From positions 1 through 45,387 of the forward strand of contig JBMFIC010000010.1 in NCBI GenBank assembly GCA_049976505.1: DNA of 45,387 nt. The letters are read 5' to 3'. A program made the translations under genes and the position numbers. The notes under the pieces were generated by a model. That model ran no database searches. It was not told the origin of the DNA and was given only the letters and a program-made list of their open reading frames with translations. Positions 32,035-41,086 of this stretch are shown here, in pieces. Every line of letters starts with the position of its first letter. Position 1 is the first letter of the stretch. The DNA comes from CAYFFZ01 sp049976505. GTDB taxonomy: Archaea; Thermoproteota; Nitrososphaeria; Conexivisphaerales; UBA164.

Positions 32035-32095
32035 TAATAAATCATAGCGCAGGCCTCTATTATTTTTTTCCTGTGATTTATTTCTGGCCGTTAGA

Positions 32096-32887
32096 TCAGA
32101 CCCTGTAGAGCTCGGGCCTTCTCTGCCTGAGCAGAGGCAGAGATTCCCTGACTTCCGCTATTCTGCTGGCGCTAACCAAGACGTTCAGAACCTCTTCTCC
32201 TTCTGATGCCCTCGCCTTTATAACTCCAGCGGGGTCTGCGGCAAGGGCGATCCCAGTGTACGCTCTGCCTATCTGATTCGCAGTCAGGACGTAAACTGTG
32301 TTTTCCATTGCTCTCGCGCTTGCAAGCGTAATCCACTGCTCCTCCTTATTGTATCCCTTGAGCCAAGCAGCGGGTACCACTATTACATCAGCCCCCTTGA
32401 GCGAGAGAGTTCTTGCTATTTCAGGAAACCTGATTTCATAACATATCATTACACCAACCCTGAAACCTTTCACCTCGAAGGTCACTAATGGGTTGTCGGA
32501 TTGCCTGAGCAGGGTTGATTCATCAAACCCAAGCGCCCTGAAAAGATGGGTTTTTCTGTACCTGACAACCTGTTTACCATCAGGGCCTATAACGAAAGCT
32601 GTGCTGTACATCTTTGGCGGGCTTTCGCTCCTTTCGTACACGCCGATGACTACCCACTTTCCTTTATCACGTGCCTTTTCAGACAGAGCTGTCAGAAACT
32701 CGGAGCTCTCTAGCTCTGCGTTTTCATACGCCTCATAAGGGCTCATGCCCGAAGGGTTGAAGTTAGTGAACTCAGGGAACACTATCATTTCGGATGGACT
32801 GCTGTCGATTACACGTGTCACCTTCTTTAGATTCTCCTGCTTATCCTCAGAGCTTTCCATCTGAACCAGCGAAATGCTCAGGCTCAT
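32096..32887 (-). CDS. Carbon-nitrogen hydrolase (nitrilase superfamily)
   Basis: Hydrolyses small amides or deaminated glutathione-like compounds. The 263-residue protein has the catalytic Glu in IVFPEFTNF (about 39), Lys in RYRKTHLF (about 113) and Cys in VGVMICYEIRFPE (about 148). The insertion after the first strand (PSGMSPYEAYENAEL) fits branch 10/omega-amidase-like enzymes. The start is ATG 32887, 12 bases after the polyprenol kinase-like stop. Substrate unknown. Confidence 0.9.
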   Translation of the reverse strand: MSLSISLVQMESSEDKQENLKKVTRVIDSSPSEMIVFPEFTNFNPSGMSPYEAYENAELESSEFLTALSEKARDKGKWVVIGVYERSESPPKMYSTAFVIGPDGKQVVRYRKTHLFRALGFDESTLLRQSDNPLVTFEVKGFRVGVMICYEIRFPEIARTLSLKGADVIVVPAAWLKGYNKEEQWITLASARAMENTVYVLTANQIGRAYTGIALAADPAGVIKARASEGEEVLNVLVSASRIAEVRESLPLLRQRRPELYRV

Positions 32888-32899
32888 AGCGAATACTGC

Positions 32900-33574
32900 T
32901 CAGTACAGGCTTTTAAGGAATTGCGGCAGAAATGCCTTGAAGAGAAAGAGGACAAGAAGGGACGTGAGTGGTATCATTATGTTGTCATCCACAAGCCTTT
33001 GCTTCTCAGCGAGGGCCCCCATGATCCCTGATATTATGCCCCCATAGCCCAGAACGGCGCCTATTGGGAGAACGGCCAGAATCATCGCCACTGTTCCTTC
33101 AATACCCTTGTGTCTTCTTCCAGAAACCAGAGCCCGAGCTATGCCTGTTACCCCGTCGCCAAAGGACATAAAAGAAGCTGGAAGCACGCCAAACCATGGC
33201 GAGCCACTCAGCAGCCAGCCCATAAGGATCGAGATCCCCCACATTAGTGTAAAGTTAACCTCATACTGGTTGTCGGTCTCCTGAAACCACTCCATAAACA
33301 TTCCGTTTTTCCTCCTAAATACTAGCATAGAGGTCAGCAGAAGGCTGAGGATGAATGGCGTGTACGGCTCCCTGTAGATGAACGGCACAAGAAGGGCCAC
33401 CACACCCCCTCCAAGTATGTGAATTGACTTCCTGCTTATGTACCTGGCAGAAACTGGGTCCTTTTTACTAGATATGATGTATGAGAATATGAGCCTTGAA
33501 ATATAAAGTACAACGAGCATGACCCAGACTATCAGCACAGATGTCACTGTTAGATCAAAGACGACATAATCCAC
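32900..33574 (-). CDS. Dolichol/phytol kinase-like CTP-dependent membrane protein
   Basis: Predicted polyprenol or isoprenoid-alcohol kinase (PF01148-like), 224 residues, six to seven spans. It has ISRKSIHILGGGVVALLVPF near 46-65 and the CTP-binding block SFGDGVTGIARALVSGRRHK near 137-156, followed by GIEGTVAM. In archaea such proteins could phosphorylate geranylgeraniol or dolichol for lipid or glycan carriers. It is upstream of the nitrilase on the same strand. Substrate is inferred from the family. Confidence 0.8.
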   Translation of the reverse strand: MDYVVFDLTVTSVLIVWVMLVVLYISRLIFSYIISSKKDPVSARYISRKSIHILGGGVVALLVPFIYREPYTPFILSLLLTSMLVFRRKNGMFMEWFQETDNQYEVNFTLMWGISILMGWLLSGSPWFGVLPASFMSFGDGVTGIARALVSGRRHKGIEGTVAMILAVLPIGAVLGYGGIISGIMGALAEKQRLVDDNIMIPLTSLLVLFLFKAFLPQFLKSLY

Positions 33575-33694
33575 GGCTTTAATTAAAAAGATCCTCCATT
33601 AATAAGTTTTCGACATCAACTGCATTATAACGCCCAGCACTCATTTCATACAGGAACCCCAATGTTTTTTAAGAGGCAAAAGCTGTGGTTAAAC

Positions 33695-33949
33695 ATGTTG
33701 GAGATCGAGGCCATAGGTTTCATAGCGGGCTTTCTTACCACGGCATCTTATGTTCCAGAGGTCATCAGGGTTGTCAGAACTAAGGACACAAGGGGGATAT
33801 CGCTTACGTGGCTTGTCGCGCTGCTGGTTGGGGTTGTCCTGTGGCTATTGTATGGTGTCTACATAGGTTCGTACCCAGTAGTTATAGCAAACGCGATCAC
33901 TGCGCTTCTTGTATCTATAATGCTTGCGTTAAAGTTAAAATACACCTGA
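33695..33949 (+). CDS. SemiSWEET/PQ-loop transporter
   Basis: Three-helix half-transporter that dimerises to move sugars or amino acids. From ATG 33695 it has 84 residues: GFIAGFLTTASYVPEVIRVV carries the PQ-loop equivalent (YVPEV), then RTKDTRGISLTWLVALLVGV and a third span. A longer frame begins at 33662, but a TATA-like TTTTTTAAGAGG at 33665-33676 would then lie inside it. Its stop abuts the end of the trpC gene on the opposite strand. Confidence 0.85.
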   Translation: MLEIEAIGFIAGFLTTASYVPEVIRVVRTKDTRGISLTWLVALLVGVVLWLLYGVYIGSYPVVIANAITALLVSIMLALKLKYT

Positions 33950-34693
33950 TCACGCCCTGATCAATTCCCTCAGAAGTTCCCGGTTCCTTACAAGCGCGGT
34001 TCCTATAAGAAAGGCATCGGCTCCAACCTGCTTAAGCTCCTTAATCGCTGCAGGCGAGTCTATGCCGCTTTCAGCAACCTTTATGTATCTGCTTGGCACA
34101 AGCTCTAGAATCCTCTTCTGGTGCTCTCTGCTTACCGTTAGGGTGAAGAGATCCCTTGCGTTAACCCCTATGAGCCTTGGCTCTAGGCGCAGCGCTCTTT
34201 CAACGTCCTTCTCATCATGAACCTCCACGAGAGCTTCCAGGCCCAATGACTCAGCATACCTGTAGAGGTCTTGAAGCTCCTGATCGTTTAAGATCCTGAC
34301 TATTAGCAGAACGACATCCGCACCAAGAGCAAAACCTGCATCTATCTGCTTTCTGCTCACTATGAAGTCCTTCATCAGTACTGGCAGGCCAGACAAGGAT
34401 GAAACGTGTCTAAGCAGCTCGTAGGAGCCGCCGAAGTACTTTGGCTCAGTAAGAACGCTCAGCCCGGAGGCTCCGCCTTCAGAAACGTATCTGACGTATT
34501 CGTCGACGTCCAGAGCCTCAGCTTTAAAGCCAGATGGCGATGACCTCTTCACTTCTGCGATAATCGCGTTCACAGTGGATTTGGATCTTTCAATGCTATC
34601 CGCAAGGGACAGAAGCCTCTTTCTTCTCTCCTCTCGTGGAGCCTCCCTTTGCTTTGAGCTGGCGATGATTTCCATAAGCCAGCCTGGCATCAT
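33950..34693 (-). CDS. trpC: Indole-3-glycerol phosphate synthase
   Basis: Ring-closing step of tryptophan synthesis. The 247-residue TIM barrel has AIIAEVKRSSPSGF (catalytic Lys near 48), VLMKDFIVSRKQIDAGFALG (Lys near 107), LEALVEVHDEKDVERAL (Glu) and VAESGIDSP (Glu, Ser). All catalytic residues are visible. Last gene of the seven-gene trp operon, overlapping trpG by four bases (ATGA). Confidence 0.96.
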   Translation of the reverse strand: MMPGWLMEIIASSKQREAPREERRKRLLSLADSIERSKSTVNAIIAEVKRSSPSGFKAEALDVDEYVRYVSEGGASGLSVLTEPKYFGGSYELLRHVSSLSGLPVLMKDFIVSRKQIDAGFALGADVVLLIVRILNDQELQDLYRYAESLGLEALVEVHDEKDVERALRLEPRLIGVNARDLFTLTVSREHQKRILELVPSRYIKVAESGIDSPAAIKELKQVGADAFLIGTALVRNRELLRELIRA

Positions 34694-35280
34694 CGCTCTT
34701 CCAGCTCCATGAAGTTTTCAAATATTCGCAGCCCGAACTGAGTTCCAATGCTCTCCGGATGGAACTGAACGCCATATACAGCAAGGTCGGATGATGCCAC
34801 TGCCATGACCTCGCCGTCATCAGACACGGCGGTCACCTCAAGAGGAGGTTTAACGTCGTCTATTACTAAGCTGTGGTATCTCGTGCCCTCTATTTCATCC
34901 GGAAGGCCCTTGAACACCCCATGCTTCTTAATTATCTTTATTCTGCTTATCTTTCCGTGCATTATCCTTCTTGCGTTTCTTATTCTGGCACCATAGACAT
35001 GTCCTATTACCTGATGGCCTAGACAGATCCCCAGTATGGGTATTTTCCCGGCGAACTCCTGAACCACTTCAGGGGATATTCCTACATCCTCCTTAACCTC
35101 AGGATTCCCTGGGCCCGGTGAAATTATTATCCTATCGGGCCAGAGCCGCCTTATCCCAGAGATCCTGATTTCATCGTTCCTAATAACCAGGGGCACTGCG
35201 CCGAGCTGGCCAACCATCTGGGCTATGTTGTAGACAAAGCTGTCGTAGTTGTCTATGATAAGAGCGAGCTTTGCCCTCAT
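34690..35280 (-). CDS. trpG: Anthranilate synthase, glutamine amidotransferase subunit
   Basis: Supplies ammonia from glutamine to TrpE. 196 residues with the nucleophile in GICLGHQVIGH, oxyanion glycine in ISPGPGNPE, and the His-Glu pair in VQFHPES. The N-terminal NYDSFVYNIAQMVGQ is typical. Overlaps trpE and trpC by four bases each, so subunit balance is set by coupled translation. Some archaea use this subunit for folate too; no pabB-like second synthase is seen here. Confidence 0.96.
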   Translation of the reverse strand: MRAKLALIIDNYDSFVYNIAQMVGQLGAVPLVIRNDEIRISGIRRLWPDRIIISPGPGNPEVKEDVGISPEVVQEFAGKIPILGICLGHQVIGHVYGARIRNARRIMHGKISRIKIIKKHGVFKGLPDEIEGTRYHSLVIDDVKPPLEVTAVSDDGEVMAVASSDLAVYGVQFHPESIGTQFGLRIFENFMELEER

Positions 35281-36539
35281 GTCCCAACACCCATAGCAAC
35301 CCTTAGAGCCATCAGCTTCTGCTTAACCTCGTTTAGCTCTCCAAGAGGTGTCGAATCGTAAACTACGCCCGCACCTGCCTGTATTCTGAAAGTGCTTCCA
35401 TCGCTGAAGCCGCTCCTGATCGTAATCGCAAGCTCCGAATCGCCGTTAGCTGAGAAGAATCCTACAGCTCCAGCGTAAGGTCCTCTGGGCTCCTCCTCCA
35501 GCTCTGAAAGTATCCTTATTGAAATCGGCTTGGGGGCACCCGATACAGTTCCTGCCGGAAACATGGCCTCAAGAACGTCCAGCGCGTCCCTCCTGACGTC
35601 CAGTATACCAACGACCCTGCTGACGAGATGCTGAACGTGGCTGTACTTTTCAATAAACATGAGCTCAGGGACTCTAACAGTCCCTGGAACGCATACCTTC
35701 CCAAGATCGTTCCTTGCAAGATCCACAAGCATCAGATGCTCGGCTCGATCCTTTTCAGATGACATGAGCTCCATCTCAAGCTTGACGTCCTCGTAGTCGT
35801 TGGACCCTCTTGACCTTGTCCCAGCTATTGGATAGGTCTCAACGTGCCCCGCTGTGGTCTTAAACAGCATCTCAGGACTTGATCCTATGATTTCATGATC
35901 CCCCATCTTTATGTAGAACATGTAGGGAGATGGATTCAACGACCTGAGCCTCTCGTAGAACCTTAGCGCATCGCCTTCAATTCTGTACTCGTACATCTTT
36001 GATAGAACTGTCTGAAACGTGTATCCTCTGTATATGAGATCCTTTATCTTTTCGACTCCTCTCATGTAGCCTGAGTCGTCCGGGCTCTCCCTCATTAGGC
36101 TCAGCGACAGAGAGACCTCTGAATCCCGTGGATTCGGCATTTCATTGTAATACACGGTTCCGCTGACGTGATCGTACACCGCCACGTTCTCAGGCTCCAC
36201 AAAATCAAGGTAATTCCAGCCGTTGCCGGGCTCTCTTAGATCAAGGCTGTCCTCGAATATTGAGACCGCTTCAAAGCTGACGTACCCGATAAGGCCCCCT
36301 GAAAAGAGCGGCACTTCGTAGCGATTAGCCCTTAATATGGCCCTTCTTAGCGCCTCTATGCCATCCCTGTTCCTTGAGGACAAGGCGACCCTGTTCCTCT
36401 TACCCCATGCCACTATGCTGAATCTCGACTTGTGCTCAGGGCCGGAAAGGCTTTCGAGAATTGCGGCGAATTCGTTGTCCCTGACTGCCTTGAAAACGTT
36501 AACCGGCCCGTTCGATCTGTTAATTGGAGCCATCTTCAT
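35277..36539 (-). CDS. trpE: Anthranilate synthase component I
   Basis: Converts chorismate to anthranilate with ammonia. 420 residues. AILESLSGPEHKSRFS near the N-terminus corresponds to the LLES feedback site that binds tryptophan. The chorismate-binding half contains PSPYMFYIKMGDHEIIGSSP, TYPIAGTRSRG, and VSGAPKPISIRI. Overlaps trpF stop and trpG start by ATGA-type overlaps. Feedback inhibition is likely given the conserved site. Confidence 0.96.
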   Translation of the reverse strand: MKMAPINRSNGPVNVFKAVRDNEFAAILESLSGPEHKSRFSIVAWGKRNRVALSSRNRDGIEALRRAILRANRYEVPLFSGGLIGYVSFEAVSIFEDSLDLREPGNGWNYLDFVEPENVAVYDHVSGTVYYNEMPNPRDSEVSLSLSLMRESPDDSGYMRGVEKIKDLIYRGYTFQTVLSKMYEYRIEGDALRFYERLRSLNPSPYMFYIKMGDHEIIGSSPEMLFKTTAGHVETYPIAGTRSRGSNDYEDVKLEMELMSSEKDRAEHLMLVDLARNDLGKVCVPGTVRVPELMFIEKYSHVQHLVSRVVGILDVRRDALDVLEAMFPAGTVSGAPKPISIRILSELEEEPRGPYAGAVGFFSANGDSELAITIRSGFSDGSTFRIQAGAGVVYDSTPLGELNEVKQKLMALRVAMGVGT

Positions 36540-37108
36540 AGCTTAAGCACCCCCAGAAGATACCTTATCCTCCAGCCGCTCTTCCTTCCTATGTCCTCCT
36601 CCGATCCCCGTGACACGTCAAAGAATAGAGGGTTGAGACCGATCAGCTCGTGCGCGTTGTTTACATCTATACCGCCTGCTACGCCTGAGCGAGATATGAA
36701 TTTCTTGAAATGAGACAGGTCGTCCGTCGTTATCCGGCCTTTTGTTGAATGAATGAGAGGTATCAGCCCGTTTTCCAGCACTCTTTCTATATAGTTAATC
36801 CCTTCATATGTTGCCGGCACATAGGCTATGACGTTCTTTCCCTTCAGCCGCCTGAGCTCATGGCTGCTCATGATCCTGTGTACCTGTACGTACATGAACC
36901 TCCTGGCTATCTGCTCTATAAAATTCAGGTCTTCGGAGTCGGTAACGTAAACCGCATTTCTGACATAGTTGGATATCCTGAACGCCTCGTCTATGTGAAC
37001 GTATCTGGGACTGCTCCTAACTCCAACTATGCCTATCATGTCGGCCCCAAGCGAAGCAGTGAAAAGTGCCTCCTCTAGGGAGGTGTTCCCGCATATCTTA
37101 ACCTTCAG
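36536..37108 (-). CDS. trpF: Phosphoribosylanthranilate isomerase with apparent CTG start
   Basis: Amadori isomerisation of PRA to CdRP. The first usual start codon in frame is ATG 37039, but that would delete LKVKICGNTSLEEAL and GAD, which hold the catalytic Cys (KICGNT) and the first barrel strand. Upstream in frame there is no ATG, GTG or TTG before a TGA, only CTG at 37108. A perfect GGAGGTGA lies six bases before that CTG. The 190-residue protein also keeps the catalytic Asp region (GGIDVNNAHELI) and DVSRGSE. The start lies in the tail of trpD, whose stop is at 37098. A CTG start is the best reading. Confidence 0.85.
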   Translation of the reverse strand: MKVKICGNTSLEEALFTASLGADMIGIVGVRSSPRYVHIDEAFRISNYVRNAVYVTDSEDLNFIEQIARRFMYVQVHRIMSSHELRRLKGKNVIAYVPATYEGINYIERVLENGLIPLIHSTKGRITTDDLSHFKKFISRSGVAGGIDVNNAHELIGLNPLFFDVSRGSEEDIGRKSGWRIRYLLGVLKL

Positions 37109-38105
37109 ATTTGCTCACCTCCACGATGATCCTCAACCTCTCGTTAAAACCATCAATTAGCGATCTTGCCTGCTCATAACCATCCTTTGGGCTCTCAGCG
37201 GCCCCAGCTATGAATAGGCCAAAGGCAGCGTTTATAGCTATGAACTCCGCTATTGCCTCGTTCCTCCCGCTTAAAGCATCGATGAACTTCTGGACCGAAT
37301 CCTCGGAGCTGCTGACAAGGAGCTCGTTCAGGTTGACCTTTCTGGCCCCAAAGTCCTCCGGTGAGATCCTGAACCTCTCTGACCTTCCATTTACGATAAG
37401 GAGAACGTCCGTATAGCCAACCGGTGAGACCTCGTCCATGCTGGGCTCTCCGTGCACTATTGCTAACCTCTTCAGGCCTGCAAGCTCTGCTGCCTCACCA
37501 AGCACCTCAATTTTGTCCCTTGAATACACCCCAATGACCTGGCTCTTGACCTTCCCAGGGTTAGTCAGAGGCCCAAGAACGTTAAAGATGGTCCTGAAAC
37601 CAAGCTCCTTCCTGATCGGTGCCACCGCCTTCATCGATGGATGGTACAGCTGAGCAAACACGAACGCGAATCCCGATCTCTCCAGGGCCCTCTTCACCTG
37701 AAGCGGGCTCAGAGCGATGTTGTATCCGAGCTTCTCCAGAAAGTCGGCGCTTCCCGAGGAGCTGCTGACCGCCCTGTTCCCGTGCTTAAGCACCCTCAGT
37801 CTTCCGGACAGCAGCAGGGCCGCTGCGGTGCTGACGTTGAACGTCTTCATCCCATCTCCCCCAGTCCCTGCCGTGTCTATGTCGGCCTCCACGTCAAGCT
37901 TCACGGCTCTCTCCTTCATTGCAAGCGCAAACCCCGCTATCTCCTCGGGAGTTTCTCCGTTTATTCTCAGGGCCGTCAAAAGAGCCGACACCTGAACAGG
38001 TGTTATGTTGCCGTCCAGAATTTCCCTCAGCGCTTCATAGGACTCCGAAAAGCTAAGGTGTCTGCCCTGAAGAAGCTTTTCAACGAGTTCCCTATACACT
38101 GTCAA
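37098..38105 (-). CDS. trpD: Anthranilate phosphoribosyltransferase
   Basis: Transfers the phosphoribosyl group to anthranilate. 335 residues with GTGGDGMKTFNVSTAAALL (PRPP site near 80-98), KHGNRAVSSSSGSADFLEKL, and HPSMKAVAPIRKELGFRTIF followed by NVLGPLTNP. Start is TTG 38105 or GTG 38099; both overlap the trpA end. Its last codons contain the Shine-Dalgarno for trpF. Confidence 0.95.
   Translation of the reverse strand: MTVYRELVEKLLQGRHLSFSESYEALREILDGNITPVQVSALLTALRINGETPEEIAGFALAMKERAVKLDVEADIDTAGTGGDGMKTFNVSTAAALLLSGRLRVLKHGNRAVSSSSGSADFLEKLGYNIALSPLQVKRALERSGFAFVFAQLYHPSMKAVAPIRKELGFRTIFNVLGPLTNPGKVKSQVIGVYSRDKIEVLGEAAELAGLKRLAIVHGEPSMDEVSPVGYTDVLLIVNGRSERFRISPEDFGARKVNLNELLVSSSEDSVQKFIDALSGRNEAIAEFIAINAAFGLFIAGAAESPKDGYEQARSLIDGFNERLRIIVEVSKSEG
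37115..37122 (-). promoter_or_regulatory. Shine-Dalgarno of trpF (GGAGGTGA)
   Basis: Full complement to the 16S rRNA 3' end, six bases before CTG 37108, inside the trpD coding region. It decides the unusual trpF start. Confidence 0.75.
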
Positions 38106-38802
38106 CCACCTCCCTCAGCCTCTTAACCAGCTCAAGCGCTTTTTCCCGATCCTTCTCTAGAGCGCTTACAATGCTGCTCCCCACGGCTATCCCGTCAGCT
38201 CCTGAACTTAGTGCCACCTTTATTTCGCTCTCGCTGAGCCCAAAACCCACCACAAGCTTACCCCTGTGCCTTTCTCTGATCCTCTTTACAATTTTGCCAA
38301 CATCCACGGGCGTTGGGACGCCGGTTGAAGGCCTTATGCCAAGGTAAAGAAACGCGTCGGCCAGCCTCGATGCGGCATCGATATAGGAATCCGGCGTAAA
38401 TGGGGTTACAAACAGCGCGTTCTTTAGACCATTTCTGTTGACTAGCTGTGCTGTATCTGCAAGCCTCTCCGGGTAATCTATTATCAGATCTGGAATCAGC
38501 ACTGCGCTGTAGCCTGAGCTCTTCATGAGCCTGAGCTCATCGTCAATCAGATCGTCCAAGTACGTTAATGCCACCAGATATGAGCTGAGGCCCGAGACCA
38601 TTGCAATCAGGTCCTTCCTGGCGTATCCAGTTGCTGCAAGGTAGCTTCTTCTTATGACTGGCCCGTCGTACTTGGCTATTCGCGGCCTTATGCCTATCTC
38701 GATAGCGTCCACGGTTCCCGATATCTCGTCAGCAAACTTCAGAAACTCCTCTTTGTTAGGATGCCCAGCAGTTAGATAAACTATGAGCTCACCCAACATC
38801 AT
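38092..38802 (-). CDS. trpA: Tryptophan synthase alpha subunit
   Basis: Cleaves indole-glycerol phosphate. 236 residues, slightly short for the family. IVYLTAGHPNKEEFLKF, DAIEIGIRP (catalytic Glu), DGPVIRRSY (Asp region), and VGFGLSESEIKVALSSGADG are present. ATGA overlap with trpB, 14-base overlap with trpD. The partner is a TrpB2-type subunit, which often interacts weakly with TrpA, so channeling is uncertain. Confidence 0.93.
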   Translation of the reverse strand: MMLGELIVYLTAGHPNKEEFLKFADEISGTVDAIEIGIRPRIAKYDGPVIRRSYLAATGYARKDLIAMVSGLSSYLVALTYLDDLIDDELRLMKSSGYSAVLIPDLIIDYPERLADTAQLVNRNGLKNALFVTPFTPDSYIDAASRLADAFLYLGIRPSTGVPTPVDVGKIVKRIRERHRGKLVVGFGLSESEIKVALSSGADGIAVGSSIVSALEKDREKALELVKRLREVVDSV

Positions 38803-40040
38803 TTCACCTCAGCATAGTTGTTCAGCTCCAAAAGCCCATGGCCGCTCAGGTTGAAAACTATGTTAATGCGCTCGTTCCTTTCTTTCGCTGCAAGAGCTCT
38901 CTTTATAACGTACGCCACTGCGTGGGCGCTTTCAAGAGCTGGCACGATGCCCTGAAGCCTTGCAAAAATCCTGCCAGCCTCTACGGCCTCCTTTTCGTCC
39001 ACCTCCGCAGCTTTAACAATGCCCTCCTTAATGAGTACGCTTAAAGAAGGAGCCACGCCATGATATCTAAGACCCCCAGAGTAAATTGGGGGAGGCCTGT
39101 AGTCGACGCCCAGAGTTATCATCTTAAGAAGAGGGAGAATGCGCGCGGAATCCGGATAATCATATCTGTACTCGCCTCTGCTGAACTTAGGTATCTCGGA
39201 GGCGCCCACGGCAACGTACTCCTTTTCAGGAAATGAATTTATGATCGGATATGTGAAGCCTGCGAAGTTGCTTCCGCCTCCAACGCATCCCACCAGAACG
39301 TCAGGCTCCACGTCAAGAGCCTCAAGCTGCTTGAGCGTCTCCTGTCCTATTATGCTCTGATACATTAACACCACATCTAGGACGCTTCCGACCATGTATT
39401 TTGCTCCTCTATCAAGGGCGTACTCTATGGCCTCGCCCATCGCGGTTGCTAGAGATCCATTGACGTTGCCCTCCTTGAGCTCCCTCATGCCCACCCTTGT
39501 GAGATCGCTAGGGCTTGGATTTACCGTTGAGCCATAAAGCTCCATGAGCTGCCTTCTCTGAGGCTTCTGCTCGTATGAAGATCTGACCATAAACACGACG
39601 GATCTTAAGCCGAAGTAAGATGATGAAAGAGCCACAGCTGCGCCCCACTGGCCTGCACCGGTCTCCGTAACAACCTCGCTGTTTCCCTCCTTTAGCGCAT
39701 AATAGGTCTGAGGTATTGCGGCGTTGAGCTTATGGGATCCCGTTGGCAGAGCCCCCTCGAATTTAAAGTATATCCTTGCTGGAGTGGCCAGGCGCTCCTC
39801 GAGCTTTGTGGCCCTTAGCAGGGGGGTGGGTCTGCCAAAGGCCCTGTAGGCATCAACAACCTCGCTAGGTATGTCAACGTACTCCTCTGCCGTAAACTGA
39901 TGCTTAAGAACTTCCTCGGGTAAAATTCTGTTAAGGAGCTCTATGCTTGATCTGTCTATTTCAGGGTCCCTTGGGGGAGGAAGAGGCTTTGGAAGCTTAG
40001 GTATTATGTTGAACCATCTCTTTGGAACGAATTCTACCAT
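38799..40040 (-). CDS. trpB: Tryptophan synthase beta subunit, TrpB2 type
   Basis: Condenses indole with serine. 413 residues; the N-terminal extension VPKRWFNIIPKLPKPLPPPR marks the TrpB2 branch. The PLP lysine lies in EGALPTGSHKLNAA, the phosphate loop in GCVGGGSNFAGF, and ETGAGQWGAAVALSSSYFG is the serine-site segment. It is the first gene of the trp operon, starting at ATG 40040 after a leader containing a small palindrome. No TrpB1 copy is in the window. Confidence 0.95.
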   Translation of the reverse strand: MVEFVPKRWFNIIPKLPKPLPPPRDPEIDRSSIELLNRILPEEVLKHQFTAEEYVDIPSEVVDAYRAFGRPTPLLRATKLEERLATPARIYFKFEGALPTGSHKLNAAIPQTYYALKEGNSEVVTETGAGQWGAAVALSSSYFGLRSVVFMVRSSYEQKPQRRQLMELYGSTVNPSPSDLTRVGMRELKEGNVNGSLATAMGEAIEYALDRGAKYMVGSVLDVVLMYQSIIGQETLKQLEALDVEPDVLVGCVGGGSNFAGFTYPIINSFPEKEYVAVGASEIPKFSRGEYRYDYPDSARILPLLKMITLGVDYRPPPIYSGGLRYHGVAPSLSVLIKEGIVKAAEVDEKEAVEAGRIFARLQGIVPALESAHAVAYVIKRALAAKERNERINIVFNLSGHGLLELNNYAEVK

Positions 40041-40060
40041 TGGCTGGACATCAAACCCCG

Positions 40061-40104
40061 CCTCTTGAAGAGGAGGATATGAAAGAAGACTATTTAAATT
40101 TTTA
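40061..40104 (-). promoter_or_regulatory. trp operon promoter and small palindrome
   Basis: Minus-strand TATA TAAAAATTTAAATAG at 40090-40104. CCTCTTCAAGAGG (40061-40073) is a perfect 6-bp inverted repeat around one base, about 25 bases downstream, over the expected transcription start. It may be an operator. Confidence 0.5.
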
Positions 40105-40162
40105 TTTCACGTTTACCATGCAGAACAGGAAGTTCGAATTTCCTAAAGCACGACCTAAGCTA

Positions 40163-41086
40163 TCAGATGGCTTTAAACCTGGGAAGCTTGCCCTCATTAT
40201 AGAGCCTGATCAGCCTCATTATCCTGCTCTTAATTGATGGCGTGAGGCTGAAGATCTCAAACCTTGAGGGCACAAAGCCGCTCTGAAGAATGGGCTTCTG
40301 GGCTATATCTGAGACCTTCAACAGCGCCTTTATCAGAGGCTCTACACCCACAGTTCTTGCGGCAATCTCATCTGCTGCATATTCGGAGTCGCGCTTCAGA
40401 AGCAATGGGTTTAACAGGTTAAGAAAGTTGAACACCGTGCCAATGGTTGAGACCAGGGAGAGAAAGTAGCTGTCCCTGTCCTCGTTGCGTATGTGCGCCA
40501 GCTCGTGAGCTATGGCGGCGGATATCTCCTCCATGGTTAGCATTTTAAGGGCTGCAGTAGTAATCACTACGTATGGTTTGGTCTTGCTGGCATTTGTGTA
40601 AAGCTGAACCCTTTCTGAGCGCTCAACGTAGATCTCCGGAACGCTGATCCTCAGCTCTTTTGAGACCCTTGCAATCATATTGCTAAGCAGTTCATCGTTC
40701 AGAGGCATGAGCTTTGGACCCCTTCTCGACCAGACCAGGTAAAGACCGAGAGCGAAGCCGCTGACTGAGATCCCCCAGAAAATAGGGTCATGTTTTATTA
40801 TCCAGAGCCTTGCCAGAACGTCCTCTATAAAATCCAGCCTCTCATTGAGAACGGACCTAACTATTGGCACTACTTCGTAAATCATGAACCTGACGCCCAC
40901 CAGCAGATATGGGATGAGGGAAAGAAGGGATGACACGAGAAGGATCCTGTTTGCGAAAACACTCCTGTTTCTGAGAAACACGTAGATAATTATTCCGGAA
41001 GCTGAAATCAGCAGGCTCAGCCTTATAATAAACGGCCTGAGAATTATCAAATAGCCAAATATAGTTAGCACGCTTATCAGCTTCAA
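40163..41086 (-). CDS. Membrane M48/M56-like metalloprotease
   Basis: 307 residues. Four hydrophobic spans in the first 125 residues (ISVLTIFGYLIILRPFIIRL, RILLVSSLLSLIPYLLVGVR, PIFWGISVSGFALGLYLVW) are followed by a cytosolic-type gluzincin domain: AAIAHELAHIRNEDRDSYFL has HExxH near 190-194, and RDSEYAADEIAARTVG carries the third zinc ligand. It resembles HtpX but its coupling (ATGA overlap) to a BlaI-like repressor recalls the BlaR1/MecR1 sensor proteases. It may act in a signal pathway or quality control. Confidence 0.87.
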   Translation of the reverse strand: MKLISVLTIFGYLIILRPFIIRLSLLISASGIIIYVFLRNRSVFANRILLVSSLLSLIPYLLVGVRFMIYEVVPIVRSVLNERLDFIEDVLARLWIIKHDPIFWGISVSGFALGLYLVWSRRGPKLMPLNDELLSNMIARVSKELRISVPEIYVERSERVQLYTNASKTKPYVVITTAALKMLTMEEISAAIAHELAHIRNEDRDSYFLSLVSTIGTVFNFLNLLNPLLLKRDSEYAADEIAARTVGVEPLIKALLKVSDIAQKPILQSGFVPSRFEIFSLTPSIKSRIMRLIRLYNEGKLPRFKAI

